Numbered from the stretch's first letter, positions 30,898 through 40,454 are shown. The stretch: 64,000 nt of DNA from Symbiodinium natans (GCA_905221605.1 CAJNDS010000413.1:760112-824111), one strand, 5' to 3'. The notes: generated by a model from the letters alone, not told the origin. Program-made: numbers and translations.

Positions 30898-30991
30898 CTG
30901 AGGCTCAACAGATGGAGCGCGACATTCGACGCCAGTTTCCCACCTCTAGGCCGAAAGACATGCCCTCGAGTATGCTGGTACTGAAGAATGG
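30898..30991 (+). CDS. Putative exon
   Basis: cctccctgcag acceptor, telomeric GTTTAG donor. EAQQMERDIRRQFPTSRPKD then MPSSMLVLKN. Phase 1 in, 2 out. Soluble, charged. Confidence 0.5.
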
Positions 30992-31227
30992 GTTTAGGGT
31001 ACTAGGGTCTAGGGTTTAGGTTTTAGGGTTTAGGGTTTAGGGTGTAAGGTTATGAGCCGAGATGTGTCGTGAAGCCCAAACCCTGAAACTCCCGGTTTAG
31101 GGTTTGGGGTTGCAGGTTTTTCGGCTACTATTTCAAGGGATGAAGACTCGTACCCTTAAGGTTGTACCCCTAAAGGGTCTCCAAAGTCCAAGGGTACAAC
31201 CTTAAGGGTCCAAAGTAGAACCCCCAG

Positions 31228-31337
31228 ACGGTTGTCTATTGGTTTTGTGGCTTTGGGTTACAGGGCCCATGCGGGTTTTGGGCTGCCAGGGTCGTTTCAT
31301 GGGCCCTGGGTGTGGTTCCTAACCTCCTTTATCAAGG
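31228..31337 (+). CDS. Putative membrane exon
   Basis: cccccag acceptor, telomeric GTTTAG donor. TVVYWFCGFGLQGPCGFWAA then RVVSWALGVVPNLLYQ. Hydrophobic. A small block VFRLLFQGMK / GFFGYYFKG (31115-31145) lies just before, separated by a family P element. Confidence 0.5.
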
Positions 31338-31496
31338 GTTTAGGGTTTAGGGTTTAGGGTTTAGGGTTTAGGGTTCTGATGTGAGGGCCATTTAATTTGT
31401 AGAGGGCATATACCGGGTATACAAGAGGCGCCCCTTGGTCCAGACCAAGGGACCATGCAACTACCCTTAGAGTGACCGACCCCTGTGCTTGCAATC

Positions 31497-31643
31497 CTGG
31501 GTTCCCCTACCACCCCCCTCTATACTACCTCCCCTAGGTTCCCTCCTTAACTAAGGTGATTTAGGGATAATTATGCCTAATTGTGGTTACTAAAGAGGGG
31601 AACCTAGAGGAGGTGGAGTAGAGGGGGGTAGTAGGGAACCCTC
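31497..31643. mobile_element. Family K element
   Basis: gggttcccctaccacccccc / ggggggtagtagggaaccc. Confidence 0.85.
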
Positions 31644-31654
31644 AGTGTAAGCAG

Positions 31655-31720
31655 GCCGGCTGGTCGAGGCAGGATCCTGGCGCAATGTTGCTGTCCGGCA
31701 GAAAGCGTTCCAAGGAACAG
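31655..31720 (+). CDS. Putative exon
   Basis: gtgtaagcag acceptor directly after family K element 31497, GTGAGC donor. AGWSRQDPGAMLLSGRKRSK, EQ, phase 0 to 0. Confidence 0.5.
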
Positions 31721-31939
31721 GTGAGCACCTGTACTAGTACCCAAAGGGCCCAAGGTGCCCTAATTTTGAGGAATAGGCCTTTAAATCATATGAAGATTCC
31801 CTATAATGTGGAGGTCTATTCCTGAACTAAGGGGTGTTGCCCCCAGTTGTAGTCCCTGTTTCTTCTTCATTGTTACTTTTTCTTGTTTGGGGGGGGGGGG
31901 GGGGGCGCTTCATAATTGGACAACAGCTGAGCTACAATT

Positions 31940-31990
31940 TGGGGTCTAGGTACCTGGTGCAACGAGTAATTAAGATTGCAAGTGGTTGTC
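31940..31990 (+). CDS. Possible exon
   Basis: ggacaacag acceptor after a poly-G run; LSYNLGSRYLVQRVIKIAS. Donor not clear. Confidence 0.3.
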
Positions 31991-32100
31991 CACCAAGAAT
32001 ATGTGCGTTTGTGCATGTGTGTGTGGCCACATTGTCGATTACGTTGCCTGCAACTGCTGTAAACTCTAAACCATAAACCCCAAACCCTAACCCTAAGCAG

Positions 32101-32160
32101 CAAATAGGCGCCTGCTTTTGACCAGAATGCTGCATGAGGGGGACAACCTCGAACTAAATT
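32101..32160 (+). CDS. Putative exon
   Basis: ctaagcag acceptor; NRRLLLTRMLHEGDNLELN; then an E-like element. Amphipathic helix. Confidence 0.4.
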
Positions 32161-32405
32161 CCCTTAGTAAGGGCCCTTAAATGGGGACCGCCATTTTATT
32201 CCTTGTATACCGTGCAAGACCCAAAGGCCCCACACTGTAGAACCCTTCAAAGAAGGTAAGGGACCATATTCAGGGCCCATGACACTGCCCTTCGACTTAA
32301 GCCTTATAAACCCCAGCCCTTAAAACCCCCTAAACCCTAAAAACCCCTCAGCCCGCCTTGCAACAAATCCTAAACCCCAAAAACCCTAAACCCTCTAAGC
32401 CCTTG

Positions 32406-32465
32406 CCAAGGCTGCGCAGCTTCAAGGACCCATGCTCAGCGTTGGATCGACTTACGTACTGGTTC
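32406..32465 (+). CDS. Possible exon abutting family B element
   Basis: After gccaag: AAQLQGPMLSVGSTYVLVP up to the start of element B at 32470. Other frames also open. Confidence 0.3.
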
Positions 32466-32469
32466 CTAG

Positions 32470-32598
32470 TAGGAGGGGCCCCCCTAGTTATAAGTAGAGT
32501 TCTAAGGACCCTAAAGTTGGTTTTAGGGATCCTAAATTAGGTTATAAGTCCCTTAACCATAGTTACTATAGTAAGGGGGGCCCTTCCTTGTAGTATAG
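32470..32598. mobile_element. Family B element, inverted orientation
   Basis: gtaggaggggcccccctag / aaggggggcccttccttgta. Confidence 0.8.
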
Positions 32599-32657
32599 GG
32601 AATGACGGAATCTAGGTGCCCCCTATACAGGGTTTAGGATTTACGGTTTAGGGATTA

Positions 32658-32766
32658 GGGTTTCCGAAATTAGGGGGTGCCTTCTTGGGGTCCTTACTTA
32701 GTATGAGGGAATCTCATCATTTGGGGGACTATACTTCGGGTCCCTCATTTTCGTAATCCCCCACAT
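32658..32766. mobile_element. Family G element
   Basis: gtttccgaaattaggggg / gtccctcattttcgtaa. Confidence 0.75.
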
Positions 32767-32949
32767 AGATATTATACACCCTGTGAAGGGATGACATATG
32801 AGGATATGGGGTACCTAAATCCTTGATTCCCTACCTAGGTCTGTTCTTGTTGGGGCGACTAGGGTGCTAGGACTTTAGGGTGTATGGTTTTGGGGGAACC
32901 CTAAACCCTAAACCCTAAACCCTAGAGGGGTTTGGTTTTTTTGCCTTAG

Positions 32950-33166
32950 GGGTGAAGCCGTGGACCCCGATTCCGTGCGCAGATGCGGCTTAGCAGGATT
33001 AGCCCCAGGATTCGACGCCTCCTGTTGCCACAGTCCAAGAATGAGCCGTCTCATCCCTCATAGGGCTTCGAGGCTAGTGGGTCTGACAGGGTATCCCAAG
33101 AGTGGCCTAGGAACCAAAAAGGGGCTCACTAAAGAAACCTTAGCCCTAGAAAAGGGGAGCCCCTAA
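32950..33166 (+). CDS. Terminal exon
   Basis: Excellent acceptor (tttggtttttttgccttag). 71 codons: GEAVDPDSVRRCGLAGLAPG, FDASCCHSPRMSRLIPHRAS, RLVGLTGYPKSGLGTKKGLT, KETLALEKGSP, stop TAA at 33164. Basic. A poly-A/(TAA)n tract follows at 33226-33290. Confidence 0.55.
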
Positions 33167-33225
33167 AGAAGCCTGAACTGTGATCCTGCAAGCCCCAACA
33201 CACTAAACCCTATCAGCCCCCCCCA

Positions 33226-33248
33226 CAAAAAAAAAAAAAAAAAACTAA

Positions 33249-33288
<40 letters not shown>

Positions 33289-33292
33289 TAAG
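33226..33292 (+). repeat. Poly-A and (TAA)n microsatellite
   Basis: About 18 A followed by about 14 TAA units. Confidence 0.9.
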
Positions 33293-33428
33293 CCCCAAAC
33301 ACGGCCCAAGAACGCCATCACTCAAAGCCTAAACCCTGCCCCCGAAACCCTAAACGCAAAACTCCTAAGCCCTAAACCCGAACTCTAAACCCTAAGCACT
33401 CAACCCTTAGCCTTAACCCCTAATCCTA

Positions 33429-33541
33429 GGTAGGATGAGGGGGACCCTTAAAAGGGAACCCTTCTGAACCCTCTTCTGGCTCTCTTAAACAGGGACCTGA
33501 TTCAGAGGGTCTATATCCCCAAGGTTCCCCCTCATCCTATC
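33429..33541. mobile_element. Palindromic element, single copy
   Basis: aggatgaggggga at the left end is the reverse complement of tccccctcatcct at the right end; MITE-like. Confidence 0.55.
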
Positions 33542-33578
33542 CTCTACCTAAGCCCTAAATCCGATTCTGGCCAAGGCC

Positions 33579-33650
33579 ATGGGCCTCTTCGTGTTCTTTC
33601 TGTGTGTCGCCGGGGCCTCGTTTGGGCCCGCAGGCCTTTTCCATGCGGGG
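33579..33650 (+). CDS. Possible first exon with signal peptide or membrane helix
   Basis: ATG at 33579: MGLFVFFLCVAGASFGPAGL, FHAG, then a telomeric GTTTAG donor, phase 0. Short N-terminus and a hydrophobic core suggest a signal peptide; upstream ILAKA in frame also allows an internal helix. The next open block EGFQHSG (33699, GTATAG donor) is phase compatible. Confidence 0.45.
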
Positions 33651-34071
33651 GTTTAGGGTTTAGGGTTTAGGGTTCATATTGAAGGTTCCTACAGGAAGGA
33701 TTCCAGCATTCTGGCGTATAGTATGGAGCCCTTTCTTTTTCGGAAATTCCGGTTTCTGAACTTACATAAACCTTTCTGACCTCTTCACCACAAATGGCCT
33801 CATATATGCCCAAACCCTGAACCCTGAACCCTGAACCCTGAACCCTAAACCCTAAACCCTAAACCCTAAACCCTAAACCCTAAACCCTAAAGCCCAGCCT
33901 TGGCCCTAGAACCCCGAACCCTAAAATCCTAAATAACCTCGTCAATCCCAAGCCGCAAGCCCACTTCCCAAAGAGGCAAGGGTTTAGGGTTTAGGGTTTA
34001 GGGTTTAGGGTTTAGGGTTTAGGGTTTACGGTTCAGGGTTCAGGGTTTAGGGTTTAGGGTTTAGGGTTTAG

Positions 34072-34170
34072 GCTTCTGTGAAGGCCATCTACACACTCAT
34101 CATGTTCTTCAGCGGCCCTTGGCAGATGCCCTTGGAGAGCCAGGATGGGGTTCGGGCAGTTGTTGGGGGG
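34072..34170 (+). CDS. Putative membrane exon with telomeric acceptor
   Basis: The 3' splice site is the TTTAG of the preceding TTTAGGG array. ASVKAIYTLIMFFSGPWQMP then LESQDGVRAVVGG. One hydrophobic helix. Confidence 0.5.
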
Positions 34171-34424
34171 GTATTGGGATTTAGGGTTTGGGGTTTAGGG
34201 TTTAGGGTTTAGGGTTTAGGGTTTAGGGTTTGGGGTTTAGGGTTTAGGGTTTAGGGTTAAATTAGGGTTTAGGGTTTAGGGTGTTGGGGTTTAGGTTTGC
34301 TAGCCAGGTAGACCCTTTGGGATATGTTGTGTTTTCCCTCGTTGGGTTGAAGAGGACCACACTTAGGGTTAAGGGTTTGGGGTTGTGTCTTTTTCGCTGG
34401 CGGGGCGTTGGGGGGAGGGGGGTG

Positions 34425-34478
34425 ACAGCCACTGAGGGTGCTGTGCGAGAGTTGGCTTTTCACAGGGGACCATCGTAG
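34425..34478 (+). CDS. Possible terminal exon
   Basis: gtgacag acceptor; TEGAVRELAFHRGPS to TAG. Confidence 0.3.
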   Translation, partial: TATEGAVRELAFHRGPS

Positions 34479-34609
34479 CCCCAGTACTCGGACTTTCCTG
34501 CAGTGAGCTCCTAAATCCGAAGCCCTAAAACCGCTAAACCCGAAACCCTAAACCCATACCCTCGCCCCCAAAACCCTAAAACCCACACCTTGCTTGCGCG
34601 CACCCGGAG

Positions 34610-34832
34610 GAAGACACCGGGCCCGTGGAGAGGCAGAAGCGTCCAGCGTTAGTTTGAAGGTTTAGGGTTTAGGGTTTAGGGTTTAGGGTTTAGGGTTTAG
34701 GGCTTGGAGGCCAAAAAGAAGAGGGCCTCCAGCGTTGGCTTCAAGACTCAGCAGCGCCTGTTGTTCTGCGAGGCATGCAGCAGGTTCGAAAGCCAGCAAA
34801 CGCGCAGTGGATGTACTAGAATCGCGAGATAA
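34610..34832 (+). CDS. Two-exon chain around a 41 bp pure telomeric intron; gene 3' end
   Basis: Exon 34610-34659 (cccggag) reads RHRARGEAEASSVSLK, phase 0 out. Intron 34660-34700 is 41 bp of perfect TTTAGGG repeat, GTTTAG to TTTAG. Exon 34701-34832 reads GLEAKKKRASSVGFKTQQRL, LFCEACSRFESQQTRSGCTR, IAR, stop TAA. The last exon has one CxxC pair. The two exons share a 9 bp repeat (tccagcgtt, 34642 and 34728), so intron and exon edge may have been duplicated together. Confidence 0.6.
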
Positions 34833-34864
34833 GACTCACGTAAAGTGACGGGTTGTGCCAAGAG

Positions 34865-34943
34865 CTACTCAAGTATCCCCAAGGCCGCCATCTCAGCTTC
34901 CGAAAGGAACTTGCAGTAGAGGTTGGACATGATGCTAAGAATG
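34865..34943 (-). CDS. Minus-strand terminal exon
   Basis: Minus acceptor ctcgcctag, then ILSIMSNLYCKFLSEAEMAA, LGILE, stop TAG at 34867-34865. The stop lies 32 bp from the plus-strand stop at 34832 (tail to tail). Family D element 34953 lies just upstream in the intron. Confidence 0.5.
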
Positions 34944-34952
34944 CTAGGCGAG

Positions 34953-35056
34953 ACCCAGAGAGCCCAATACTCCTTAACTAAGGAATATACCTTAATAATA
35001 AAGCGATCCTTAAGATGATTGAAGGAATATTCCTTAATCAATTGGGGAGTGGCGTA
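34953..35056. mobile_element. Family D element
   Basis: cccagagagcccaatactcc...aaggaatattccttaatca; arms ccttaactaaggaatatacc / ggaatattccttaa. Confidence 0.75.
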
Positions 35057-35147
35057 TAGCGACAAACCCTGCCATGTCCCTAAACCCTAAACCCTAAACC
35101 CTAAACCCTAAACCCTAAACCCTAAACCCTAAACCCACCGATTCCAG

Positions 35148-35833
35148 GCACTACACAGGTGCCCTGCGCGCCGCAAGCGTGGTCAACGAGGCGGTCCGTG
35201 GCTTCCTGTAAGTCGACCCGGTTTAGGGTTTAGGGTTTAGGGTTTAGGGTTTAGGACATATGGTTTTGAGTTCAGGGTAGCTATGCACTCGAGGATGCTA
35301 CAGGAACGAGGCTCCAGTGTGCGAATTGCCTCATCCTCCCAGGAAGCCGTTCGGCTTGCCAGGTTCAGGGCTTTTTCTTTCTTGCAAACCCTAAACCCTG
35401 CCCAAAGGCTCCAATGTAGTTCATGTTTGGGTTAGTTATAGGGGATTCTAGTACACTACCCCAAGAAGGTACTACACAGGAGCCTTTGGGTAGGCCCTAA
35501 GCCCTAGACCACCCGAACAAGCACGCATGCCGTCATCTTCCCCCAACGACTCAGGCAGACAGGATGCAGATGGAAGGGCCAAGTCCACAGAACTACCCGA
35601 AGAGCCCACTACCCCTTAATCGAAATTAAGGAAATTTCCTTAAATCATATGACGGATCCTTTTGTAATTGAAGGTAAATTTCCTATGCTAAGGTTTCTTT
35701 TACTTTTGCTCTCTGGGTACAACTGCACTGTCTTCTTTTGCTCCACTTCACGGGTGTAAGAGGATCGTACCAGGCTGTTTGTTTCGCATGGTGGGGTAAC
35801 CTTGTAGAAAGAAAGGACAGATCTACCCAAGAG
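35148..35833 (-). CDS. Minus-strand exon series upstream of 34943
   Basis: Blocks in transcription order: 35833-35709 (GRSVLSFYKVTPPCETNSLV, RSSYTREVEQKKTVQLYPE), 35592-35505 (SVDLALPSASCLPESLGEDD), 35385-35270 (RTASWEDEAIRTLEPRSCSI) and 35205-35148 (acceptor cttacag; EATDRLVDHACGAQGTCVVP). Family D and L elements and TTTAGGG arrays separate them. Plus-strand alternatives are open at the last three (for example HYTGALRAASVVNEAVRGF with a GTAAGT site), so only the first block is firm on strand. Confidence 0.4.
35401..35497. mobile_element. Family L element
   Basis: cccaaaggctccaatgtagt / actacacaggagcctttggg. Confidence 0.8.
35597..35709. mobile_element. Family D element
   Basis: gaagagcccactacccctta...ccttaaatcatatgacggatc...gctctctggg. 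Confidence 0.7.
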
Positions 35834-36324
35834 TTAATGTACAACTCCCTTGTTCAAGGGTGAATAGGTTACTCTGCGGTTCTGCCTCGGAGGCACCAGC
35901 CCCCCCCCCCTATAGGAGGGTCTTTGGAACCTTGAGGTACACCCAGATTTCTGCACCCTGAACCCTAAAGCCCAAGCCTTCAACCCTAAACCCTCAACCC
36001 CGAACTCAACCCGACACCCGAGCCCTGAACCCTGAAAGCTAAACCCTGAACCCTCAAGCCTAAGCCCAAATTGAACTCTCAACCTCGCACCCCAAAAACC
36101 CAAGCTTAGAGTCCTCAACCCCGAACCCTGAACCCCAAAACCTCCACCCTGAACCTCAAGCCCCCAAACCCTCAACCCGCGGGTCAAGGCCAACGCCTCA
36201 TCCCTGAACCCCAAACCCTGAGCCCTCAACTCTAAACCCTCAACCCTGAAGCCTCAAACCCTAAACCCTAAACCCTAAACCCTAAACCCGAAACCCCCAG
36301 AGTGGCAAACCTGAATCTTTCAGG

Positions 36325-36400
36325 TGGCCCCCACCTCGCAAGACCTTACCGATGAGGAGGAGCAGTGGCAAGGGGGGAGCTTGGGCCGCAGGACTTAGAA
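36325..36400. other. Open block, strand unresolved
   Basis: Plus: after tctttcag, VAPTSQDLTDEEEQWQGGSL. Minus: PAAQAPPLPLLLLIG with a GTAAGG donor. Either could be an exon. From 36410 to 37080 I see only elements K and F, telomeric remnants and short doubtful frames. Confidence 0.3.
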
Positions 36401-36476
36401 GTTCAGGGTTTTGGGTTCAGGGTTTATGGTTTAGGGTTTAGGGCAAGGTTTAGGGGTTTGGGTTTAGGAGTTATCA

Positions 36477-36618
36477 AGGGTTCCCCTACTACCCCTCTAT
36501 ACTACCCCCCCTCCCCCCTAATTAAGGCTATTTAGGGCTAATTAAGCTTAGTTAAGGGTATTTAAGGGGGGAGCCTAGGGGGGGGGGGAGTATAGAGGGG
36601 GGTAGTAGGGGAACCCAT
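36477..36618. mobile_element. Family K element
   Basis: gggttcccctactacccctc / ggggggtagtaggggaaccc. Confidence 0.85.
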
Positions 36619-36804
36619 AAAGTTAGGGGTTTAGGATGTAGGTGTGTAGCTCGATTCAGAACACATGGTATCCCAAGACCTCATCTTCACGCATGGTCCC
36701 TATACCACCTGCATCTGACTACCCATACCAAATCCCAACCTCTAAAAGCCTATGCAAGCCCTAGTGCCGAGAATCCTGAGCTCCAGACCTACGAAAGCCT
36801 ATAT

Positions 36805-36921
36805 CTAGGATGCCCAGTAGCACCCTTATCCCTTTTCTTGGGGGGTTAGGTTCCCTCATAAAACCCCTTGAAGCAAAAAGAGGCACCTTTTCAAATCCTA
36901 GCTTACTAGGCAACCTAGATA
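36805..36921. mobile_element. Family F element
   Basis: ctaggatgcccagtagcacc / cttactaggcaacctag; flanked by atat on both sides. Confidence 0.8.
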
Positions 36922-37081
36922 TCATCAACCTTTCAAAAGGGTACCCTAAAAGTTGGGGGGGGAGGGGGGTGGGGGGAGAGGCGTAGGTCAGCCCCTCCAC
37001 CCTGAGCCCTAAAAACCCGAACTTTGCCCAACAAAAACAAAAAACTCAAACCTAAAGCCCAAACCCTAAACCCTAAACACC

Positions 37082-37130
37082 CCCAGAGGAGGCATCGACC
37101 ACAGGAATTGTGCCGGGGAGCCCATGGGCT
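37082..37130. other. Open block, strand unresolved
   Basis: Plus: EEASTTGIVPGSPWAWG or GGIDHRNCAGEPMGLG with telomeric donor. Minus: KPMGSPAQFLWSMPPLG with GTGTTT donor. Confidence 0.25.
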
Positions 37131-37286
37131 TGGGGTTTAGGGTTTAGGCTTAGGGCTTAGGGCTTGGGGCTTGGGGCTTAGGGCTTAGGGCTTAGGGCTT
37201 GGGGCTTAGGGCTTAGGGCTTAGGGCTTAGGGCTTAGGGCTTAGGGGTTAGGGTTTAGGGTTTAGGGTTTAGGGTTTAGGGTTTAG
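37131..37286 (+). repeat. GGGCTTA variant array then TTTAGGG
   Basis: About 14 units of GGGCTTA/GGGCTTG (37148-37245) before ordinary TTTAGGG: a second homogenised telomere-repeat variant. Confidence 0.9.
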
Positions 37287-37445
37287 GACGCGGCGCATGA
37301 AGCGGGAAGAGCGGGACCCTCCCGAAAGTTGAGTTGGGTAGTTGCGGGGTCGGATGGCTTCCTCGACTGTGTGGACATGCTGACTTGCACACGCCCCCCA
37401 CCCCCCCGACCCCCCCCCCCCTCCCGTCCGAAAGTATCATGGCTT
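37287..37445 (+). CDS. Possible exon with telomeric acceptor
   Basis: TTTAG of the array is the acceptor; DAAHEAGRAGPSRKLSWVVA then GSDGFLDCVDMLTCTR and a Pro-rich run from poly-C. The minus strand (VQVSMSTQSRKPSDPATTQL) competes and would fit the surrounding minus-strand gene. Confidence 0.3.
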
Positions 37446-37689
37446 CGGTCTCGAACCACAAACCTCAGACCCGTAAACTTAAGGCCCAGGCATTGCAACC
37501 CCAAACCTCAAACCCTCACCCCCCGCCCTCGCCACAAACCCTAAACCCCAAACCCCCGCATGCAAACCCCCAAGCCCCAAACCCTAAACTTTTAAAGCCC
37601 GGGCCCTTATTCCCTTCTTTTACGGTTTAGGCTCCCTTATAAGCCCCTTTAACCCAAAAAGCCGCCCTGTTACTCTTGGAAACCCGGCC

Positions 37690-37766
37690 TCACCAAGAGA
37701 CTTTGACGTATTCCATGCACCTTCCAGAGGCACTTCCGGATGTTTTCAAGCTCTCCAGTTCATCTA
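37690..37766 (-). CDS. Putative minus-strand exon
   Basis: Minus acceptor ggcctag and a strong GTGAGG donor; ELESLKTSGSASGRCMEYVK. Plus frames are open but lack a GT donor. Confidence 0.4.
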
Positions 37767-38454
37767 GGCCCTAAACCCTAAACCCTCAACCCTAAACCCT
37801 AAACCCTAAACCCTGTTCAGGGGGTTCGGGGTGCGATTTTCGGACCCAAGTAGAGTCCTACGTCTAAAGAGATTTCATCCAACTGGACCCTAAATTGCCC
37901 AGGGTTTTCGGGGGGCTTTAGGGCTTGTTTATGGTTTAGCGTTTTTGGTTTTAGGGTTTTGGGGTTTTGGGAGGGTTTGTGGACTTTGTAAAGCTAACAG
38001 GGATTGCGTATGCTGTATAGGGTTTGGAGGGATTGTATGGGTTATGATGCTTATAGGGTCTACAGAACTCCGGCTTGACCCCATAAACCCTAAATAGGGT
38101 TTAGGGTTTAGGGTTTAGGATTTAAGGCAAAACCTTAAACCCTGCGCATGGGGTTTCTGGGCTGCAGGCGCGGGCTTCATCGACTAGGCTTATAGGAGTT
38201 TTACAGGGTCCACCAGGCTTAGATAAGGCTTCCAGGGCTTGTGGTGTTTGCAGGTGTTTTTTTGGTTTTTGTTAGCACAGTGTTTCGGGCTTAGGCGAAA
38301 ACCCCACCGTTGCTTCAAGCTTGGGGGTTGAGCTGGATGTCGCGAGTGTTCGGTTCAGCCTTAAACCCTGAATCCTGAGCCGTATAAACCCCAAACCCCA
38401 AACCCCAAACCCTAAACCCTAAACCCTAGACCCTAGAACCCCTGAACCGCCCTG

Positions 38455-38515
38455 CCCAGGTCGGTGCAACCTTGGCTGGCGGAGGTGCCTCAGAAGCTGC
38501 GCCCTGAGCCATGAA
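38455..38515 (-). CDS. Possible minus-strand exon before the assembly gap
   Basis: AQGAASEAPPAKVAPTWAG on the minus strand; short, Ala/Pro-rich. Confidence 0.25.
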
Positions 38516-38549
38516 CCCCAAACCCCAAGCCCTAAACGCCAAACCCTAA

Positions 38550-38649
38550 NNNNNNNNNNNNNNNNNNNNNNNNNNNNNNNNNNNNNNNNNNNNNNNNNNN
38601 NNNNNNNNNNNNNNNNNNNNNNNNNNNNNNNNNNNNNNNNNNNNNNNNN
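38550..38649. other. Assembly gap, 100 N
   Basis: Run of N. Confidence 1.
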
Positions 38650-39400
38650 TGGGAAGTCCGGCACCGCAGTGCACGCAAAGGGACGGCCGGCAGAGGTCAC
38701 AGACTTGGAAACCCAGCCGAAACCAGCCCCAACCACAAGGTCAGAGGCCGCCCTGGCAACTCGCGCTGTTCTGGCTTCATGTGAAGCTTGTGGCAACCGC
38801 TGCGTTTCTAGCATGCTGATAAAGGCGGACTTCCAGCCAGATCCTGGCGTGAGGAGCCACTGAGTAAAATCATCCCGCTCGTATGCAGCGCAGAGGCTTG
38901 CTTCCTGCAACGCGGCAACTGCAGTGCCATCAGCAAAACAGAAGCCCAAAGAGGAGGCGGCCTTGCACGCAACGCGCTATGCAACGTGCCTTTATCTGCA
39001 CAGGCTCGGGAAAGCAGGCGGACAAGGAAAACTGCGCTTTGCAAAGACTTCGCGCAGTTGGGAATACGGCGGGCTTGATCCTTAGGCATGCCTGCGAGCA
39101 CAGCCGCAGAAAGGGCTGAATTGCAGGGCGCAAGGATGTCAAGCTCAGTGGCAGTCAGCAAGGACCATGCACCAGACCCGAAAGAAGAAAACACACTGAA
39201 CACTGTGCTGCCAATATTGCAGTAAACATGCCGTCTGTTCTTTGAGAAGATGCCTGCAGCTGTGGCAAACCGAGCACTCAACTCAAGTTTCGAAGAGCCA
39301 GGAGGGTCAACAATGCCGCCAAGAGAATTGTAAGCCGGACACACCCGTTGTTTTGTTTCACTTTGGGGGGGATGGGGGTGGTGGGGTGCACGTCGCGTGT
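38650..39400 (-). CDS. Large minus-strand coding block, probable frameshift
   Basis: The longest non-repeat coding signal in the window. From about 39400 to 38980 the minus frame reads SLGGIVDPPGSSKLELSARF ... TATELDILAPCNSALSAAVL ... RRIPNCAKSLQSAVFLVRLL. From about 38970 to the gap the best frame is shifted: ACKAASSLGFCFADGTAVAA ... ERDDFTQWLLTPGSGWKSAF ... RTARVARAASDLVVGAGFGW. The first frame continues open but turns Pro/Leu/Arg-rich, so a 1-base assembly or real indel near 38970 is likely. No telomeric repeat for 750 bp. Not recognised. Confidence 0.45.
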
Positions 39401-39420
39401 CCGTGATTTTGAGAGAACCT

Positions 39421-39479
39421 GGCAAGTAGTCCTTCCACCCCAGTCTGTGTGAATCTCACAGACACCAAGGCGATGCCCA
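39421..39479 (-). CDS. Putative minus-strand exon
   Basis: LGVCEIHTDWGGRTTCQ followed by a GTTCTC donor. Lies between 39500-39573 and the large block, same strand. Confidence 0.35.
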
Positions 39480-39499
39480 AAACCCCAAACCCTAAGCCC

Positions 39500-39573
39500 T
39501 ACTCCCGGTTTGGGGCTTTGCATGCGGTTCTCATGGATGTCGCTGCCGAGTAAAAGCAACAGTGGCCAGATGT
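39500..39573 (-). CDS. Putative minus-strand exon
   Basis: Minus acceptor ctaactttgcag; YIWPLLLLLGSDIHENRMQS then PKPG before telomeric repeat. Hydrophobic start. Confidence 0.4.
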
Positions 39574-39599
39574 ACGCTGCAAAGTTAGCAGAGACGTGA

Positions 39600-39773
39600 T
39601 CATTTCTTTAGGTGTAGGGAGATACGGCCTGCTAGGACGGCATTGGGTAAAACCCATTGGCTCATGATCCCTTGCAGGTCGGTTGCGCTGTTCTCCAAGC
39701 GCCCGATCATCGTGGTAGCGCAGAGCTTGGGATCAGAATCAGGTTTTAAACGCATGCCTGCATGTTTGAACAC
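39600..39773 (-). CDS. Putative minus-strand exon
   Basis: Minus acceptor caaacatgcag; GMRLKPDSDPKLCATTMIGR, LENSATDLQGIMSQWVLPNA, VLAGRISLHLKK. Upstream on this strand lies GCAT/TATA microsatellite, so the gene start is not seen. Confidence 0.45.
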   Translation of the reverse strand: MFKHAGMRLKPDSDPKLCATTMIGRLENSATDLQGIMSQWVLPNAVLAGRISLHLKK

Positions 39774-39779
39774 ATGCAT

Positions 39780-40215
39780 GCATGCATGCATGCAACTTTC
39801 GTGTTTTCATGTATACATATGCGCTGAGTATGAGTCTGAGAGTATGATAGAATCTGTATGTACGGATAAAGAAAGCGCGCGCACACACACACACACATGT
39901 ATATGTATATGTATATGAATATGTACATGTATATGTATGTGTATATGCATATGCATATGCATATGCATATGCATATGTGTATGTATGTGTATTTGTATTT
40001 GTATATGTGTATGTATGTATAAAAGTATAAATACGTTATTTATCTATGCACATATTATATATATATATATATATACATATACATAGTTTCACATATGTAT
40101 ATATGTATACACATGACTTATGTGTTCAATTGCATGCACATTCAAAAGGCGTTGTTGCATATCTGCAATTAATTATATATATTCTGAGCAAACATCTTGT
40201 CAGATACCCGTTAAT
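39780..40215. repeat. AT-rich microsatellite block
   Basis: (GCAT)n, (CA)n, (TATATG)n and (TA)n. No gene seen. Confidence 0.9.
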
Positions 40216-40364
40216 TATTAAACCCTAAAGCGCCAGCCCTCCAAGCCCCAACGTTGTTCTTTCCAGGCCCCACGCTCTCCCTTCACCCTGAACCCTAAGC
40301 CCTAAACCCTAAACCCCACACCCGAAGCCCTAAACCCTAAACCCTAAACCCTAAACCCTCTCAG

Positions 40365-40442
40365 GTGTGTGACTTGACCTTCCGGCCACCTGCTCTCTGG
40401 GCACGCTTCACGAACGTCCTCGTCTACAAGTGCTGGCCTTAG
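40365..40442 (+). CDS. Putative exon
   Basis: ccctctcag acceptor; VCDLTFRPPALWARFTNVLV, YKCWP, TAG. The minus strand is also open (ALVDEDVREACPESRWPEGQ). Confidence 0.35.
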   Translation: MCDLTFRPPALWARFTNVLVYKCWP

Positions 40443-40454
40443 GTTCCCTCCCTT

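Noticed and set aside
35834-36229. 131 aa minus frame rich in GSG/VQG
   Set aside because: Made of degenerate CCCTGAA/CCCTAAA repeat; codon content is pure repeat.
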